Shown here one piece after another: positions 11,021-21,299 of a stretch of DNA of 64,000 nucleotides; position 1 is the stretch's first letter, and every line of letters begins with the position of its first letter. Position numbers and translations under genes: made by a program. The stretch spans positions 2,728,001-2,792,000 of the forward strand of contig OU862913.1 of the NCBI GenBank assembly GCA_917880885.1, written 5' to 3'. The notes below the pieces were generated by a model. The model was not told where the DNA came from. It searched no databases and worked only from the letters and a program-made list of their open reading frames with translations. Origin of the DNA: Limnephilus marmoratus. Lineage: Eukaryota; Arthropoda; Insecta; Trichoptera; Limnephilidae.

Positions 11021-11165
11021 AATTATTATAAGCAATAATTATCAGCCTGAAACACTCATCCACATTGAAAAATCTTCCGAGAAAAGATACATGACGCCAA
11101 CGGGACTTGAACCCGTGTCCTTCCGATTGCCGGTCGAATGCTCTGACCACTGAGCTATGGCGGCC
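11021..11165 (-). mobile_element. tRNA-derived SINE (family S2), minus orientation
   Basis: The minus strand reads GCCGCCATAGCTCAGTGGTC (A box TAGCTCAGTGG) and then GGTTCAAGTCCCG (B box). A ~70-bp body (TCTTTTCTCGGAAGATTTTT) and an AT-rich tail follow. Total ~145 bp. An oppositely oriented copy lies at 11334-11475. Confidence 0.8.
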
Positions 11166-11333
11166 TATCAGCGTAAATCCCTCGCTAGGTGGCGTCGAGA
11201 CAGGGATTTAACACTAACAATGTTTCTCTCGCAAAAATAAAGTTGGTTGTTTTCAGGTGGAAAAAATATAATAAGCAGTAATTTTTTAATGAAACACTAG
11301 CATATATCGAATCATTTGGCGGGTACAAGATAA

Positions 11334-11475
11334 GCCGCCATAGCTCAGTGGTCAGAGCATTCGACCGGCAATCGGAAGGACACGGGTTCAAGTCCCGTTG
11401 GCGTCATGTATCTTTTCTCGGAAGATTTTTCAATGTGGATGAGTGTTTCAGGCTAATAATTATTGCTTATAATAA
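11334..11475 (+). mobile_element. tRNA-derived SINE (family S2), plus orientation
   Basis: Same head (TAGCTCAGTGG; GGTTCAAGTCC) and body as 11021-11165, ending in ATTATTGC and repeated AAT. The two copies form an inverted repeat with ~168 bp between heads. The head is well enough preserved to resemble a tRNA, but the attached SINE body and the other copies argue against a functional tRNA gene. Confidence 0.8.
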
Positions 11476-12314
11476 TAATATTAGGTATATAAAAATGCAA
11501 CAAAACCCATAGGATTCAGTAAACTCAATGTAATGCTAACCATCTCCCAGAAGGTGATAATCCCACCCGAAAGGATAATGAAAAATGTAACAAAGCCGCT
11601 ACGCCGACAATAAAACAAAATAAGTCATAAATGTTCAATATTGCAGAGAACCAACGACGCCCTGACATAATTTAGTTTTGAATTACCTATACTAGTCTTA
11701 ACCAATCCTTAAGGGGCCGTTCAAGTATTACGTAACGCACTAGGGGGGGGAGGGGGGGTCTGGTGAAACGTTACGGCGCGTTACGGGGGGAGGGGGGGGG
11801 GGGGGGGGGGGTTCGAAGGACGCGTTACGTAACATGTTTTTCTTTATTTAAATAAAAAACTAAGGAATTGAAATTTTCCAAGTTGGCAAGCCTTTTAGTT
11901 TATGTTGTACGGGGAATTCCTCGACTGTATTGTGCGTCATTTTTATTTTATTTTCTTTGTCAGTATTCGTTAGTGTTTTAATCATGAATTACGCATCAAT
12001 ACAATTTGCCAGTGTTGTTAATGTGAGTTTTTAGGAATTATAATGTCCTCCAAACCGGGAGATTTACATCATCAGATGTTATTGGCCTATAAAGGCTCTC
12101 ATACTGAATTGCCAGCGCAGCGCAACCAAAAAGTGCCAACCAAATTTGGAAAACAGCAAAAGAAAAATGAAAAAAATGAAAAATGTCTTTGCAACATATG
12201 TTATACGAGAGTTTTTAATAAGAACAACGCTTTTTAGTTATTACACGTTAGTTTACTGCTAAAATATAATAATATTACCTAAAGCTAGGTTTCGTCGCAC
12301 ATGCATAGTTACAC

Positions 12315-13600
12315 TCAAAACATGAAAAAGGTTTTCTTCACTTTGGATCGTTCTGTGGATTTTTTAATCTCCCTTTCGAGAACTCGAGAAGAAAAACCAC
12401 GCTGGGACAAAAAAATAGTTTTGTCTGCTGAAGGTAAACATGTGATTTTTCGTGCCTCTTTGTAGAACACGAATAGTTGCAGTAAAAACATGTAAGTGGT
12501 TTTGTAGCACTGTGAGTCAGCAAATGATTTCTTAGAAGTTCCTTTGTACAATATGAATAATTGCAGTCGGGACACGAAAAAGGTTTTGGCCCAGTGTGGG
12601 TAAACATTGAATTTTTAGATACCATTTTGTATTGTCTGAATAGTCGCACTCGGGACAAGTAAAATGTTTTTCATCACTGTGAATTAGCAAGTGCCGTTTT
12701 AGTTTTTTTTCGAGAAGAAGACTAGTTGCAGTCAGGGCATCAAATGGGTTTTTCACCACTGTGAGTAAACATGTGATTTTTTGATTTCTCTGAATAGTTA
12801 CAGTCGGAACATGAAAAATGCTTTTCTCCACAATGAGTAGAGTCAGCAAGTGAATTCTTGGATATCCCTTTTAAGAACACAAATAGTTGAAGTCAGGACA
12901 TATAAAAGGTTTTCTCTTCTGTAAATCGCACGGTGGATTTATAAATTGTCCTTTTGAGAACTTGAATAACTGCATTCTGGACAGGAAAATGGTTTTTTGT
13001 CCACTGTGCGTTAACAGTGTGCGTGATTTTTGGTGACTCTTTGTAGAACATGAATAGTGCAGTAGAAACATTTAAAAGGTTTTGTATCACTTTGAATAAG
13101 CAAATGATTTCTAAGAAGTTCCTTTGCACTACACGAATAATTGCAGTCGGGACATGAAAAAGGTTTTTGGCCAGTGTGGTTCAACACGTGAACTTTTGAA
13201 TACCGTTGTGTAGCGCATGAATAGTCGCAATAGGGACAAGAAAAAGGTTTTTCGTAACTGTGAGTTAGCAAGTGCCGTTTTCGTTATTTTTTTTCGAGAA
13301 GTAGAATAGTTGCAGTCAGGACATGAAATGGATTTTTCTTTACTGTGGGTAAACATGGGTAATTTTTAGATTTCTCTTCATAGTACATGAATAGTTGCAG
13401 TCGGAACATGAAAACGGTTTTCCTACACCGTGAGTCAGCAAGTTATACTTCTTAGATATCTCTTTAGAAGACACGAATAGTTGCAGTCAGGACTTGAAAA
13501 TGGTTTTATCTTCTTTGAATCATTCTGTTGATTTTTAAATCTTCCCTTTGAGAACTTGTATAACTGCATTCGGGACGTGGAAAAGATTTAACTCCACTAT
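12315..13600 (-). pseudogene. decayed C2H2 zinc-finger array
   Basis: On the minus strand, fragments of classical fingers appear in all three frames: KPFSCPDCNYSY then LLRNHLLTHS, KPFSCPYCDYSC and KPLTCFYCNYSC, with H-T/S-G-x-KP-type linkers. Frequent frameshifts and stops break the array, so it is a pseudogene. An internal duplication of about 581 bp (roughly seven finger lengths) is visible: 12444 onward repeats at 13025 onward. No acidic N-terminal exon was found upstream. The whole lies inside the TAA-flanked element at 11713-14099. The finger style (C-x2-C, NYS in the loop) matches the arrays at 15.5-16.3 and 32.6-33.5 kb. Confidence 0.8.
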
Positions 13601-13619
13601 GAGTCAGCTTGTGGAGTAA

Positions 13620-13690
13620 AGTGGTGCTCCACAGGGAAAGCATAGGGAAATTACTTTCCTTAGGGCCTCCTCACTAAAGCTAATGTAAAA
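13620..13690 (+). repeat. family X tail fragment
   Basis: Contains TTACTTTCCTTAGGGCCTCC and AGCTAATGTAAAAG, a diverged family X end, beside the decayed zinc-finger array. Confidence 0.55.
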
Positions 13691-14102
13691 GAAAGTATGT
13701 GTTGTAAAACCATGTAGGTTTATTCTAGGTAAGACACAGTGTTAAATTGTGGAGATCTGGAAGGAATACAAGGCCGATAAAAATAATAATATTCTCAATT
13801 TTTTTCATAAATGACAATATGAATAAATAAAATGTATATAATGTATCGCGAGTTAGAAATATCTTGTTTTATTTATTACCGCAAACGAGATAAAATCAAG
13901 AAAAAGGGTATTTAGGCGACATTTCAGTACGTTGCGCAACTTAATTGTGACTTTCAGGTAAAAATTGTTACTTGGGTGTTACGTAACGCTTAGGGGGGGG
14001 GGGGGGGGTTGAACAGGAAAACGTTACGGCGCGTTACATGGGGGGGAGGGGGGGTCAAAAATCTTCAAAAATTGCGTTACGTAATACTTGAACGCTCCCT
14101 AA

Positions 14103-15429
14103 CCACAAAATAATTATTTATTCATTTTAACTACCCGAGGACAATATTTCATATTTAAAGGGGACTATTCAAAGATTACATGAATTGAATGCATTTTTTA
14201 ATTTACTTTTGTGTTGATCGTATAATACACTTTTGCGTGTTTTTTTTTCAACATCAAATATGCATTTGCATAACACTCTTTTTAGAGTTTCTGGTCTATG
14301 AATCTAAGTTTCATAAATATATTTATACATTTTCATTTGACAAGTTCACCCTTTACTAACATCAGTGTATTACGCAATGGCCATGGTACATTCACACCTT
14401 TTTTATCTCTGCTGTATCTGGGGATTTGCCTCAAACAAATACGTAAATAAGTACGTTTAAGGATGAAACTGTGTAATTTTTTACATGTAGGTAAACAATG
14501 TAATCTTTTCATTAAAATATGTAATTTTCTTGTCATGTTCAATTGTCTGGTTCCTTTTTCTCTTCTTTTCTTTTCATATAACATATTATGATAAAACGAA
14601 TATAAAACTTTATTCCACTTAATTTTATTCGACCGTAACCGGTTTCAGCTCGTTAAAGCCATCTTCAGACTGGTACAAATAATTCTTAGTCTACGGTTCA
14701 TATACACAACATATAGGGGAGGGGGGGAGTTTCTTTTATTTTCCATTTAGTTGTTATCATCCGTATTTGTATAACCTTGTTCCTATTTTCATTTATTCTT
14801 TTCTATTGTTGTTTGTTCTACTCGACCTGTCTTTTATTTTTCGTCTGTATTGTATGTGAAACTTATATTTTTAATAGAAAAATGAAACAATTCAACTTTG
14901 TATAAACCACTTTCATAATGCGTAAATCCGACCGGTTTTGTATATATGTGGTTTATACAAAGTTGAATTACCTATTTCATTTTTCTATAATGGATAACCA
15001 CAAAGTTATAGCTATATTCATAAATATATATTTTTAATGTCTAAATTCCTTCGTAAAATTGTAACTGTTTCCTCCCCCCATGAATTATATGTTCCCCCTG
15101 TCCTAAAATGAGTTCCGTAACTCATCAGGATTGCTCTAGCAAGAAATAGACAAAAATAAAAATTAAAAACTATACAGACAAGTTGAAATCTCTGAATGTG
15201 AAATATTTTTTTAAAGAATATTTGCAAATGTTACCTATCTATATAAATAAATTACCTTTGTTATATTAACAATTTTCTTTATAAATTTATCGAAGTACTT
15301 GTAAGTTTAAAAGAAAAATAAACAAGATTTAAAACTGCACTTTTTTACAAATTATTTTTATTTAAAAATATATCCCACTGTTTAGAAAGCGCTGGCTTGC
15401 TACAGCTTCAGTGCCTAATAGCTTTGGTC
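14103..15429. other. spacer with two terminal-repeat-like motifs
   Basis: No gene. On the minus strand 14630-14690 reads CTGAAGATGGC and GAAACCGGTTACGG, resembling the CTGATGATG...GAAAC terminal motif of the Penelope-like elements here but from another family. At 14873-14988 is a hairpin with arms containing TTCAACTTTGTATAAACCAC and a ~37-bp loop. Confidence 0.5.
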
Positions 15430-15467
15430 ACATTTCAAGCCGGGCCAGATGGTTGGCAAGACGTCAC

Positions 15468-16279
15468 TTAAAACACACTATGATTTTTGCAATTTGTACA
15501 AATACGAGTGGGGGCCCGCGATACCCCAGTTCGGAGCACGCGGAATTTTTGTATGGTTAGTATGGGGAAAGTTAAATCTGGTTTGTTTGAGCTGGAGTAG
15601 TTACATTGGTGACATGAATAAGGTTTTTTTCCAATATGATTGCGTAAGTGCCACTTTAAACTTGATTTGTCTGAGCAGGTGAAGTTGCAATGGGTACATA
15701 AATAAGGTTTTTCTCCAATATGGGTGCGCAAATGCAGGGTTAACGTTGACTTATTTGAGCAGGTGAAGATGCAATGGGAACGAACATAAGGTTTTTCTCC
15801 AGTATGGGTGCGAAAATGCTCTGTTAACGCCGACTTATTTGAGCAGGAGAAGTTGCAATGGGAACATAAATAAGGGTTTTCTCCAGTATGGATGAGAATG
15901 TGCCTTTTTAACGCTGACTTATGTGCGCAGGTGTTTTTTTTTTTTTTTTAAATACAACTCTACACAGGAGGCCCTGAGGAAAATAATTTCCCTCAGAACC
16001 TATGTCATCTGGAATGCTGTGTGGAGGGTAAGGGTAAGCCGTAGTTACAATAGGAACATAAATAAGGGTTTTCTCCAGAATGGATGCGTAAGTGGCTTGT
16101 TAACGCTGACTTATTTGTGCAGGTGTAGTTACAATGGGAACACGTATGAGGTTTTTCTCCAGTATGAGTGCTCAAGTGCCTTGTTAAATCTGATTTATAT
16201 GAGTAGGAGTAGCTACAATGGGAACACGTATGAGGTTTTTTTCCAGAGTGCTTCAAAACATTCAAGTCTGTTATTGTGT
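15468..16279 (-). pseudogene. C2H2 zinc-finger exon broken by a family X insertion
   Basis: The exon starts at a good acceptor (ATCTTTTCAG at 16280-16290 on the minus strand) in phase 1, matching the donor of 16375-16524. It encodes TDLNVLKHSGKKPHTC and then fingers such as CSHCNYTCTNKSALTSH with HSGE/HTGE linkers. Between about 15940 and 16026 a minus-oriented family X tail interrupts the third finger. Finger coding resumes at about 15938 (SALKRH, CSHCNFSCSNKSALTEH and CTHCNFTCSDKSSLKWH). The last finger decays near 15530. This would have been a sequence-specific DNA-binding protein of the nucleus; the insertion makes it non-functional as read. Confidence 0.8.
15940..16026 (-). mobile_element. 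family X tail inserted in a zinc-finger exon
   Basis: T-run, ACACAGGAGGCCCTGAGG, CCCTCAGAACC and GCTGTGTGGAGGG form an 87-bp 3'-terminal piece of family X. The finger reading frame lies on both sides. No clear target duplication was seen. Confidence 0.75.
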
Positions 16280-16374
16280 CTGAAAAGATGGATGATAAAG
16301 ATTAATAAGTAGGTATGTATAATAAAACGGGCAAATTATTAAAACGAAATTAGATAATTAAAAATCTATATTAC

Positions 16375-16524
16375 CTGCAGCAATCTCGGCAATATTTTTA
16401 GAGTGCTCTAAGCATTCTTTTTTTACATCTGTCTGGTCTATTTCCGTATAAGGAATTCCCTTTCTATCTTCTTTTCGGGGTCCTGGTTCTGCCTTGATGG
16501 GAACAATCTCCATGTTAATGCGAA
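16375..16524 (-). CDS. acidic module exon of a zinc-finger gene
   Basis: Minus-strand internal exon of 150 bp between an acceptor (TTTATTCCAG) and a donor (CTGCAG|GTAATA), phase 1 at both ends. It encodes NMEIVPIKAEPGPRKED and then PYTEIDQTDVKKECLEHS. The same module occurs at 33622-33777, 35518-35670, 40002-40155 and, more diverged, 45273-45413. IKAE and VKKE both fit the SUMO consensus (hydrophobic-K-x-E). It splices in frame to the finger exon starting at 16279. The function of the module is unknown; a regulatory or repression region is only an inference. Since the downstream exon is broken, this gene copy is probably dead. Confidence 0.65.
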
Positions 16525-16589
16525 CTGGAATAAAAAAAAAAAAAAACACTTATAATCGTGATTTACTTTTGAGTCTATTATAACGCTAT

Positions 16590-16757
16590 TCTACAGTGTG
16601 GCGATACTTCAGCTTTAGCCAAGCTTTCTTTAGCCAGCATAGTTAACCTGATGATGGACACTGTAACGCTTATCCGAAACGTCGACCAAAGAAGAAGATA
16701 GCGTAACACGGCATAATACCCCAAAAATAAATCACGATAATACTTTTGGTTGTAAAA
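16590..16757 (+). mobile_element. Penelope-like element terminal fragment
   Basis: Contains CCTGATGATGGACACTG, ATCCGAAACGTCGACC and CGGCATAATACCCC, as after the intact Penelope-like ORF. No ORF accompanies it. Confidence 0.65.
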
Positions 16758-17464
16758 TTCGACAATCTATCTATCTACATTCAGAAATCAAAATATGTAT
16801 GTACCTATGCTATGCGTTGCTAAACCATTCATCCAATTGCGATGAAATTTTGGGGATATGATGTGTGCATGCCCGCGATGGTTTCTATATGCCATAGTGA
16901 GTTCTGGCATCATGAAATTAAGCATAGTTCATCCGATTGCGATGAAACTGATGGGGATTTGATGTGCGCATGTGCAGTTAATATTTAATTGTGATACCTA
17001 ATTTATTTTTTGTAACAACGTCAGGGAAAATCTGACAGCGGAATCAAATTTACTTATTTAATGAGAAGGATAAATTAAATATTTTGAATTAGAATATTCA
17101 CCTTAAAGTTAATACCTACATCTAAAAAATCCATTCTGAACACCTATTCCTTCCTTCCTATATTTTTTTAATGCATTTTGTACAATGGGATCAAACAGGC
17201 GAATTATATTCGTACTATTGTATTTGTAGCTTGTTCTTGTTGGATCCGTTTTTGATCCTGAGATGTAGTGTTTCTCTTATATATTATGTGTTAGTTGTTA
17301 TTTCTTGCAGAATAACGTTGTATAATTGACATGACGTTAAGATTGTTGAAGATTTCACCAGTGTTAGTTCTTTTATGGAATTTCAATAAAAAATTTCCCT
17401 GCTGGTTTTAAATAGTGAATTCTATATAAGGAATTGAATAATTAAAATAATGAATTTCATATAT
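16758..17464. other. spacer with a diverged ~100-bp direct repeat
   Basis: The word CATCCAATTGCGATGAAA near 16830 recurs as CATCCGATTGCGATGAAA near 16930, each followed by GGGGATNTGATGTG and GCATG. This looks like an old dispersed repeat. Nothing else recognised. Confidence 0.4.
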
Positions 17465-17828
17465 GTGACGCTCAACAGGAAGAAAGCGAGGCAAACTAAA
17501 AAAGCCATGTGCCGCTCAATAGGAAGTTAGCAAGGCAAAATAAAGTAAACGTTGCCGCTCAATAGGAAGTCAGCAAGGCAAACTAAAGTAGACGTGTGCC
17601 GCTCAAAGGAAGACAGCGAGGCAAACTAAGGAAGCCGTTGCCGCTCAATAAGAAGTCAGCAAGGCAAACTAAAGTAGACGTGTGCCGCTTAAGGAAGACA
17701 GCGAGGTAAACGAAAGAAGCCGTTGCCGCTCAATAGGAAGTTGGCAAGGCAAACTAAAGTGAACGAGTGCCGCTCAAAGGAAGACAGCGAGGCAAACTAA
17801 AGAAGCCGTTGCCGCTCAATAAGAAGTC
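17465..17828. repeat. 43-bp minisatellite with alternating unit types
   Basis: About eight and a half units begin with TGCCGCTCAA at 17510, 17553, 17597, 17639, 17683, 17724, 17768 and 17810, plus a diverged first unit near 17465. Two unit types alternate (GAAGTCAGCAAGGCAAACTA and GGAAGACAGCGAGGCAAACT), giving an ~86-bp dimeric period. It ends where the R1-like LINE sequence begins, so it may be part of that element's 5' region. Confidence 0.9.
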
Positions 17829-17879
17829 GTTCATGCCACCATGTCAGAAAAGTACTAATAGACAGCGGGATGTGCTTCC

Positions 17880-18170
17880 TTGGGTGGACTGCCTGCCGGA
17901 CTCGCGACTACACTGGGGCCACTAGGTGTTACAAGTGCCATTAATACGGCCATATAAGTAAGAGCTGCTCTCAGGAAAAAGAATCTTGCCGCTACTGCGC
18001 CGCTGTGGGGCATGCTTTTGAGGATTGCCCCAAGAAGGCACTACCCGCTGTCTGCGCTACCTGTACGCGCTTCAAGAAGCCGGCGGATCACCCGACGGGT
18101 GATAGGGACTGCCCCGCTCAAAAAGCTGCTGCGGAGGCAGCGTTCCGCATGACAGATTATGGATCCTCAT
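17880..18170 (+). pseudogene. R1-like LINE ORF1 C-terminus (zinc knuckles)
   Basis: The frame encodes a Gag-like C-terminus with CCHC zinc knuckles: CYKCH, a stop codon, YGHISKSCSQ, then CRYCAAVGHAFEDC and CATCTRFKK. A third knuckle-like stretch ends in DCPAQ. The stop within the first knuckle (TAA where Arg/Phe codons are usual) disables it. The frame ends at 18170 in TGGATCCTCATAA, overlapping the ORF2 ATG at 18159, the overlap expected of ORF1/ORF2 in R1-clade LINEs. Upstream ORF1 is missing. Confidence 0.75.
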
Positions 18171-20940
18171 AATCCCCTCTCCTTATGTCAGATCAACCTG
18201 CAGAGATCCCGGATGGCCACTTTGGAGGTGCTGCGGGTCATGTCTGACCTCAATATTGATATAATGCTCATTCAGGAACAGTACACCTGGGAACGTAAGA
18301 CCCCAATTAATTTTCCGGGTGCGGTACTCGAAGTTGGCCGCTCACCAGGGGCGGGTGTCCTGGTCAACACCTCGTTGTTCAGTCCCCTCCTTCTGGCTGG
18401 TCTTTCTGATGAGTACCAAACCTGTGAATGTATTAGATTTGGCGACACTGAGATCTTTCTGATCTCAGTATACTTTAAATTTGGGAACCCGGTAGGACCC
18501 CACATCCTGAGTCTGACGCGCGCGCTCAACGCGCTGAAAGGCCGTAACATAGTTATCGGAGGTGACTTTAATGCACGCTCACCATTATGGTTCGACACTA
18601 GTGGCTGTAAGACGGAACGATCAGACGCCGTAGAGGACCTGATTGCCGCGCAAGGTCTCAGTATCATGAATGAACAGAGTTCTTTTTCTACGTTCTCGAA
18701 CATACATGGTGAGAGTAACATTGATCTAACTCTTTGCTCTGGATCATTTGCGACCAGGATTACAAAGTGGACAGTCCATGAGTGCGAGATTAATTCGGAT
18801 CATAGGTTAATTACTTTTACGGTTGGTGTCAGAAAAACTGAAGCTCCAAGATCCTCCTGGAATTTCAACACCACTAGGGTGAATTGGGATAACTTTGGGG
18901 AAGCGCTACGAGATACGTTAAGGGATTTTCACCACGTAGCAGCTACGGATCCGGATAATTTGGGGATTTTTTTCAACAGGGCGGTTGTATCTGCTGCCAA
19001 CTCGTCTTTGGGAAGATCAAACCCAAAGACTAGTATTAGGACGCCGTGGTAGTCACCTGAGCTGACTTCGCTGAAGGGGGCCTACAAGAGGGCCTACAGG
19101 GCGCTGGGGCTGTCCAGAAGTGGCAACTGTACGGAGGAGGAGATGGTTACGCTTCAGGCGAGCCTCAGGTCTGCCAGGTCGGCTTTCAAACGGGCCGTTC
19201 TCCTAGCGAAACGAGCTGCTTGGCATAATTGGGTTAAAGACGTGGGTAACGCCAACCCGTGGGAAATCCACAGCGCGATTGCAAAATCCGGTAAAGGCTC
19301 TGACCGGTACTTGTCAACCGTAATTGGGATCACAGATGGGAGGAAGGCTGAGACGGTGGATGTGGCCTCTACCCTCAAAACACTTTTGGGTGAGTTAGTT
19401 CCTGTAGAGTCAGTAGTTGGGGAAAGTGACCACCATAAACAGATCAGAAATCTGTCACGGCTGCCACCTAGAGACTTCGCCCAAGAGGATAACTTTATTC
19501 GAGTCACTAAAGCGGAAATTGAAGTGATAATTAAGGGTTTGGGTCATAAGAAGGCACCAGGGCATGTTAGGCTCAGTGGCGTAATTGCGAAGCAAGTCTG
19601 GGTCCACGCCAAGGAGGAGCTCTTCCAGGTGATGGACACGTGCTTGAGGAGTGGAGTTTTCCCCTCTGATTGGAAGCGTGGCGTGCTCCGGATTATACCA
19701 ATGGGGAACGGAAAACCACTGACGGACATCAAGGCCTACCGGCCGATTACCCTCCTTCCCGTTTTAGCCAAGATCCTTGAAAAATTGATTAGGCATAGAC
19801 TCCGACAAACCCTGTCTCCGGCCAGTGACCTGCAGTTCGGCTTCGTCCCCGGTAGATCTACGGTGCACGCCCTGTCATATGCGCTTGAATGGGTGAAGGC
19901 TTGCCCAAAGAGGTATGTAGTTGCAATCTTCCTCGATATCACTGGTGCCTTTGATCACGCGTGGTGGGCAATGATACGTACAAAGGTGAAAAACAGGCAG
20001 TGTTCCAACTTATTATTCAAAGCTATCGATGACTACCTTTCTGATCGTACAATTACGATCAGTTTCGGTGACTTTTGTATCCAGAGGGAAGCAGACATGG
20101 GATGCCCGCAGGGCTCCATCCTTGGACCTGACTTGTGGAACATATTCTTAGATGACTGTTCCAGGTTACCCTTGCCTGAAGGATGTATCGCTGTCGACTA
20201 CGCTGATGATAAGTTGTATCTGGTTGCTGGGGACAGTAGAAAGTAAGTGGAGAGAAAAGGCAGTGAAGGTTTGCAGATGTTCCTGGACTGGGGTGAAAGA
20301 AACAAGATGACCTTCGCTCCCCATAAGACCAAGGGCCTCCTAATGAAGGGCCGTCTCAGTAGAGAAAGAAATCCTACCATCAGAATGGGAGATTCTAACA
20401 TCCGGTTTTTTGAAACAGTGAAATACTTAAGCGTCACACTAGATCGATCGTCCTCTTTTCAGGCTCACGTCAAAGAAGTATCCAGTAAGGCTCAGGCTCT
20501 CTTCTTGAAGCTGAGGAGACTCTCCACATGGGGATTGCGTAATCCGGTTCTGCGAACGCTATATAGGTGCGTATACGTGGCGCAAGTCTCGTATGCCGCC
20601 TCTGTGTGGGAACACCGCCTGGACAACTCGCTCATTCTCTTAGCTCTCAAGCGAGGCCAACGAACACCCTTGCTGGCACTCTCTGGTGCGTATAGAACCG
20701 TGGCTTCGGACGCTTTACCCATTTTGGCTGGCATTTTGCCAATCGATCTGAAAATCAGGTAAGTGCTTACCAAGCAGATGTTAACCAGAGGACCCCCCGG
20801 CCACTCACCTAGGCGTTGTTCTGACGCCGGGCGGGCCGGGGACTCTCCCTGTGCTGCTTCGTGAAATGAGGGACCTGTCGCTCCAAGAGTGGCAGGTCCT
20901 GTTATCCTAATAAATGCGGATGCTGCGGAATGCATGCAAT
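18159..20940 (+). pseudogene. R1-like LINE ORF2 (endonuclease-reverse transcriptase), three stops
   Basis: One reading frame with stops at 19050 (after TPW; TGG to TAG is the simplest cause), 20244 and 20760. N-terminal apurinic-type endonuclease: CQINLQRSRMAT, LIQEQYTW, GGDFNARSPLWF and SDHRLITF. Reverse transcriptase: KAYRPITLLPVLAKILEK, LQFGFVPGRSTVHAL, FLDITGAFDHAWW (motif A), GCPQGSILGPDLWN (motif B) and DYADDKLYLV (catalytic YADD). A C-terminal part with LKLRRLSTWG follows and decays after 20762. The family copies itself into DNA by target-primed reverse transcription. GC content is higher than in neighbours, suggesting a fairly recent copy. Apart from the three stops the frame is uninterrupted. 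The flanks show no 28S rDNA target. Confidence 0.9.
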
Positions 20941-21299
20941 CCATCTTCAATTTGTTATATTGAATTGTGTGTAGGGCAGTAGGGTGCCAAATTGTTCAGG
21001 TGTAATACAGATACCTACCTCGCAGTGTCCAGCTTTGTCTCCAAACGAGACTCGGACGCCAAACATTTGCCTGTTCCAGCAAACGTATGCTGTACCCTGC
21101 GGAATGACATGAGAACCCCTTCTCAGAGATGGGCATAAGATATAACCCCGCAATTACATGTGGATGGGTTGTATTTTTGAATAAAAGAGTGGTTCACAAT
21201 CATATAGACTTCTATTTGATGATAATAGATACAGTTAGATGTTGGAATGACTTACCCCCCAGACCGAATTGTAAACTATACTATCTACTCTAAAACGCG
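20941..21299. other. spacer, nothing recognised
   Basis: No domain or repeat recognised. TTTGGCACCC occurs on the minus strand near 20980 but I could not tie it to a primer-binding site. Confidence 0.4.

Larger units (their letters stand above)
11713..14099. mobile_element. PIF/Harbinger-like DNA transposon with zinc-finger cargo
   Basis: Terminal inverted repeats begin GGGGCCGTTCAAGTATTACG (left) and GGGAGCGTTCAAGTATTACG (right, complement), and TAA flanks both. Each end also contains GTTACGTAACGC, G-runs and AAACGTTACGGCGCG. A TAA duplication fits PIF/Harbinger. No DDE transposase was recognised inside. The interior (2.4 kb) instead holds a short plus-strand frame (12043-12237, with a CLCNIC motif, function unknown) and a long, decayed minus-strand C2H2 array, plus a family X scrap at 13620-13690. 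Either the element captured a zinc-finger gene piece or the array was inserted later. Confidence 0.65.

Noticed and set aside
11334..11410. tRNA gene (head TAGCTCAGTGG...GGTTCAAGTCC)
   Set aside because: The same head with the same non-tRNA body occurs at 11021-11165 and 41892-42030, so it is a SINE; the third copy has a changed B box.
18272..18721. minus-strand 149-codon frame
   Set aside because: Antisense of the R1-like endonuclease domain, which has clear motifs on the plus strand.
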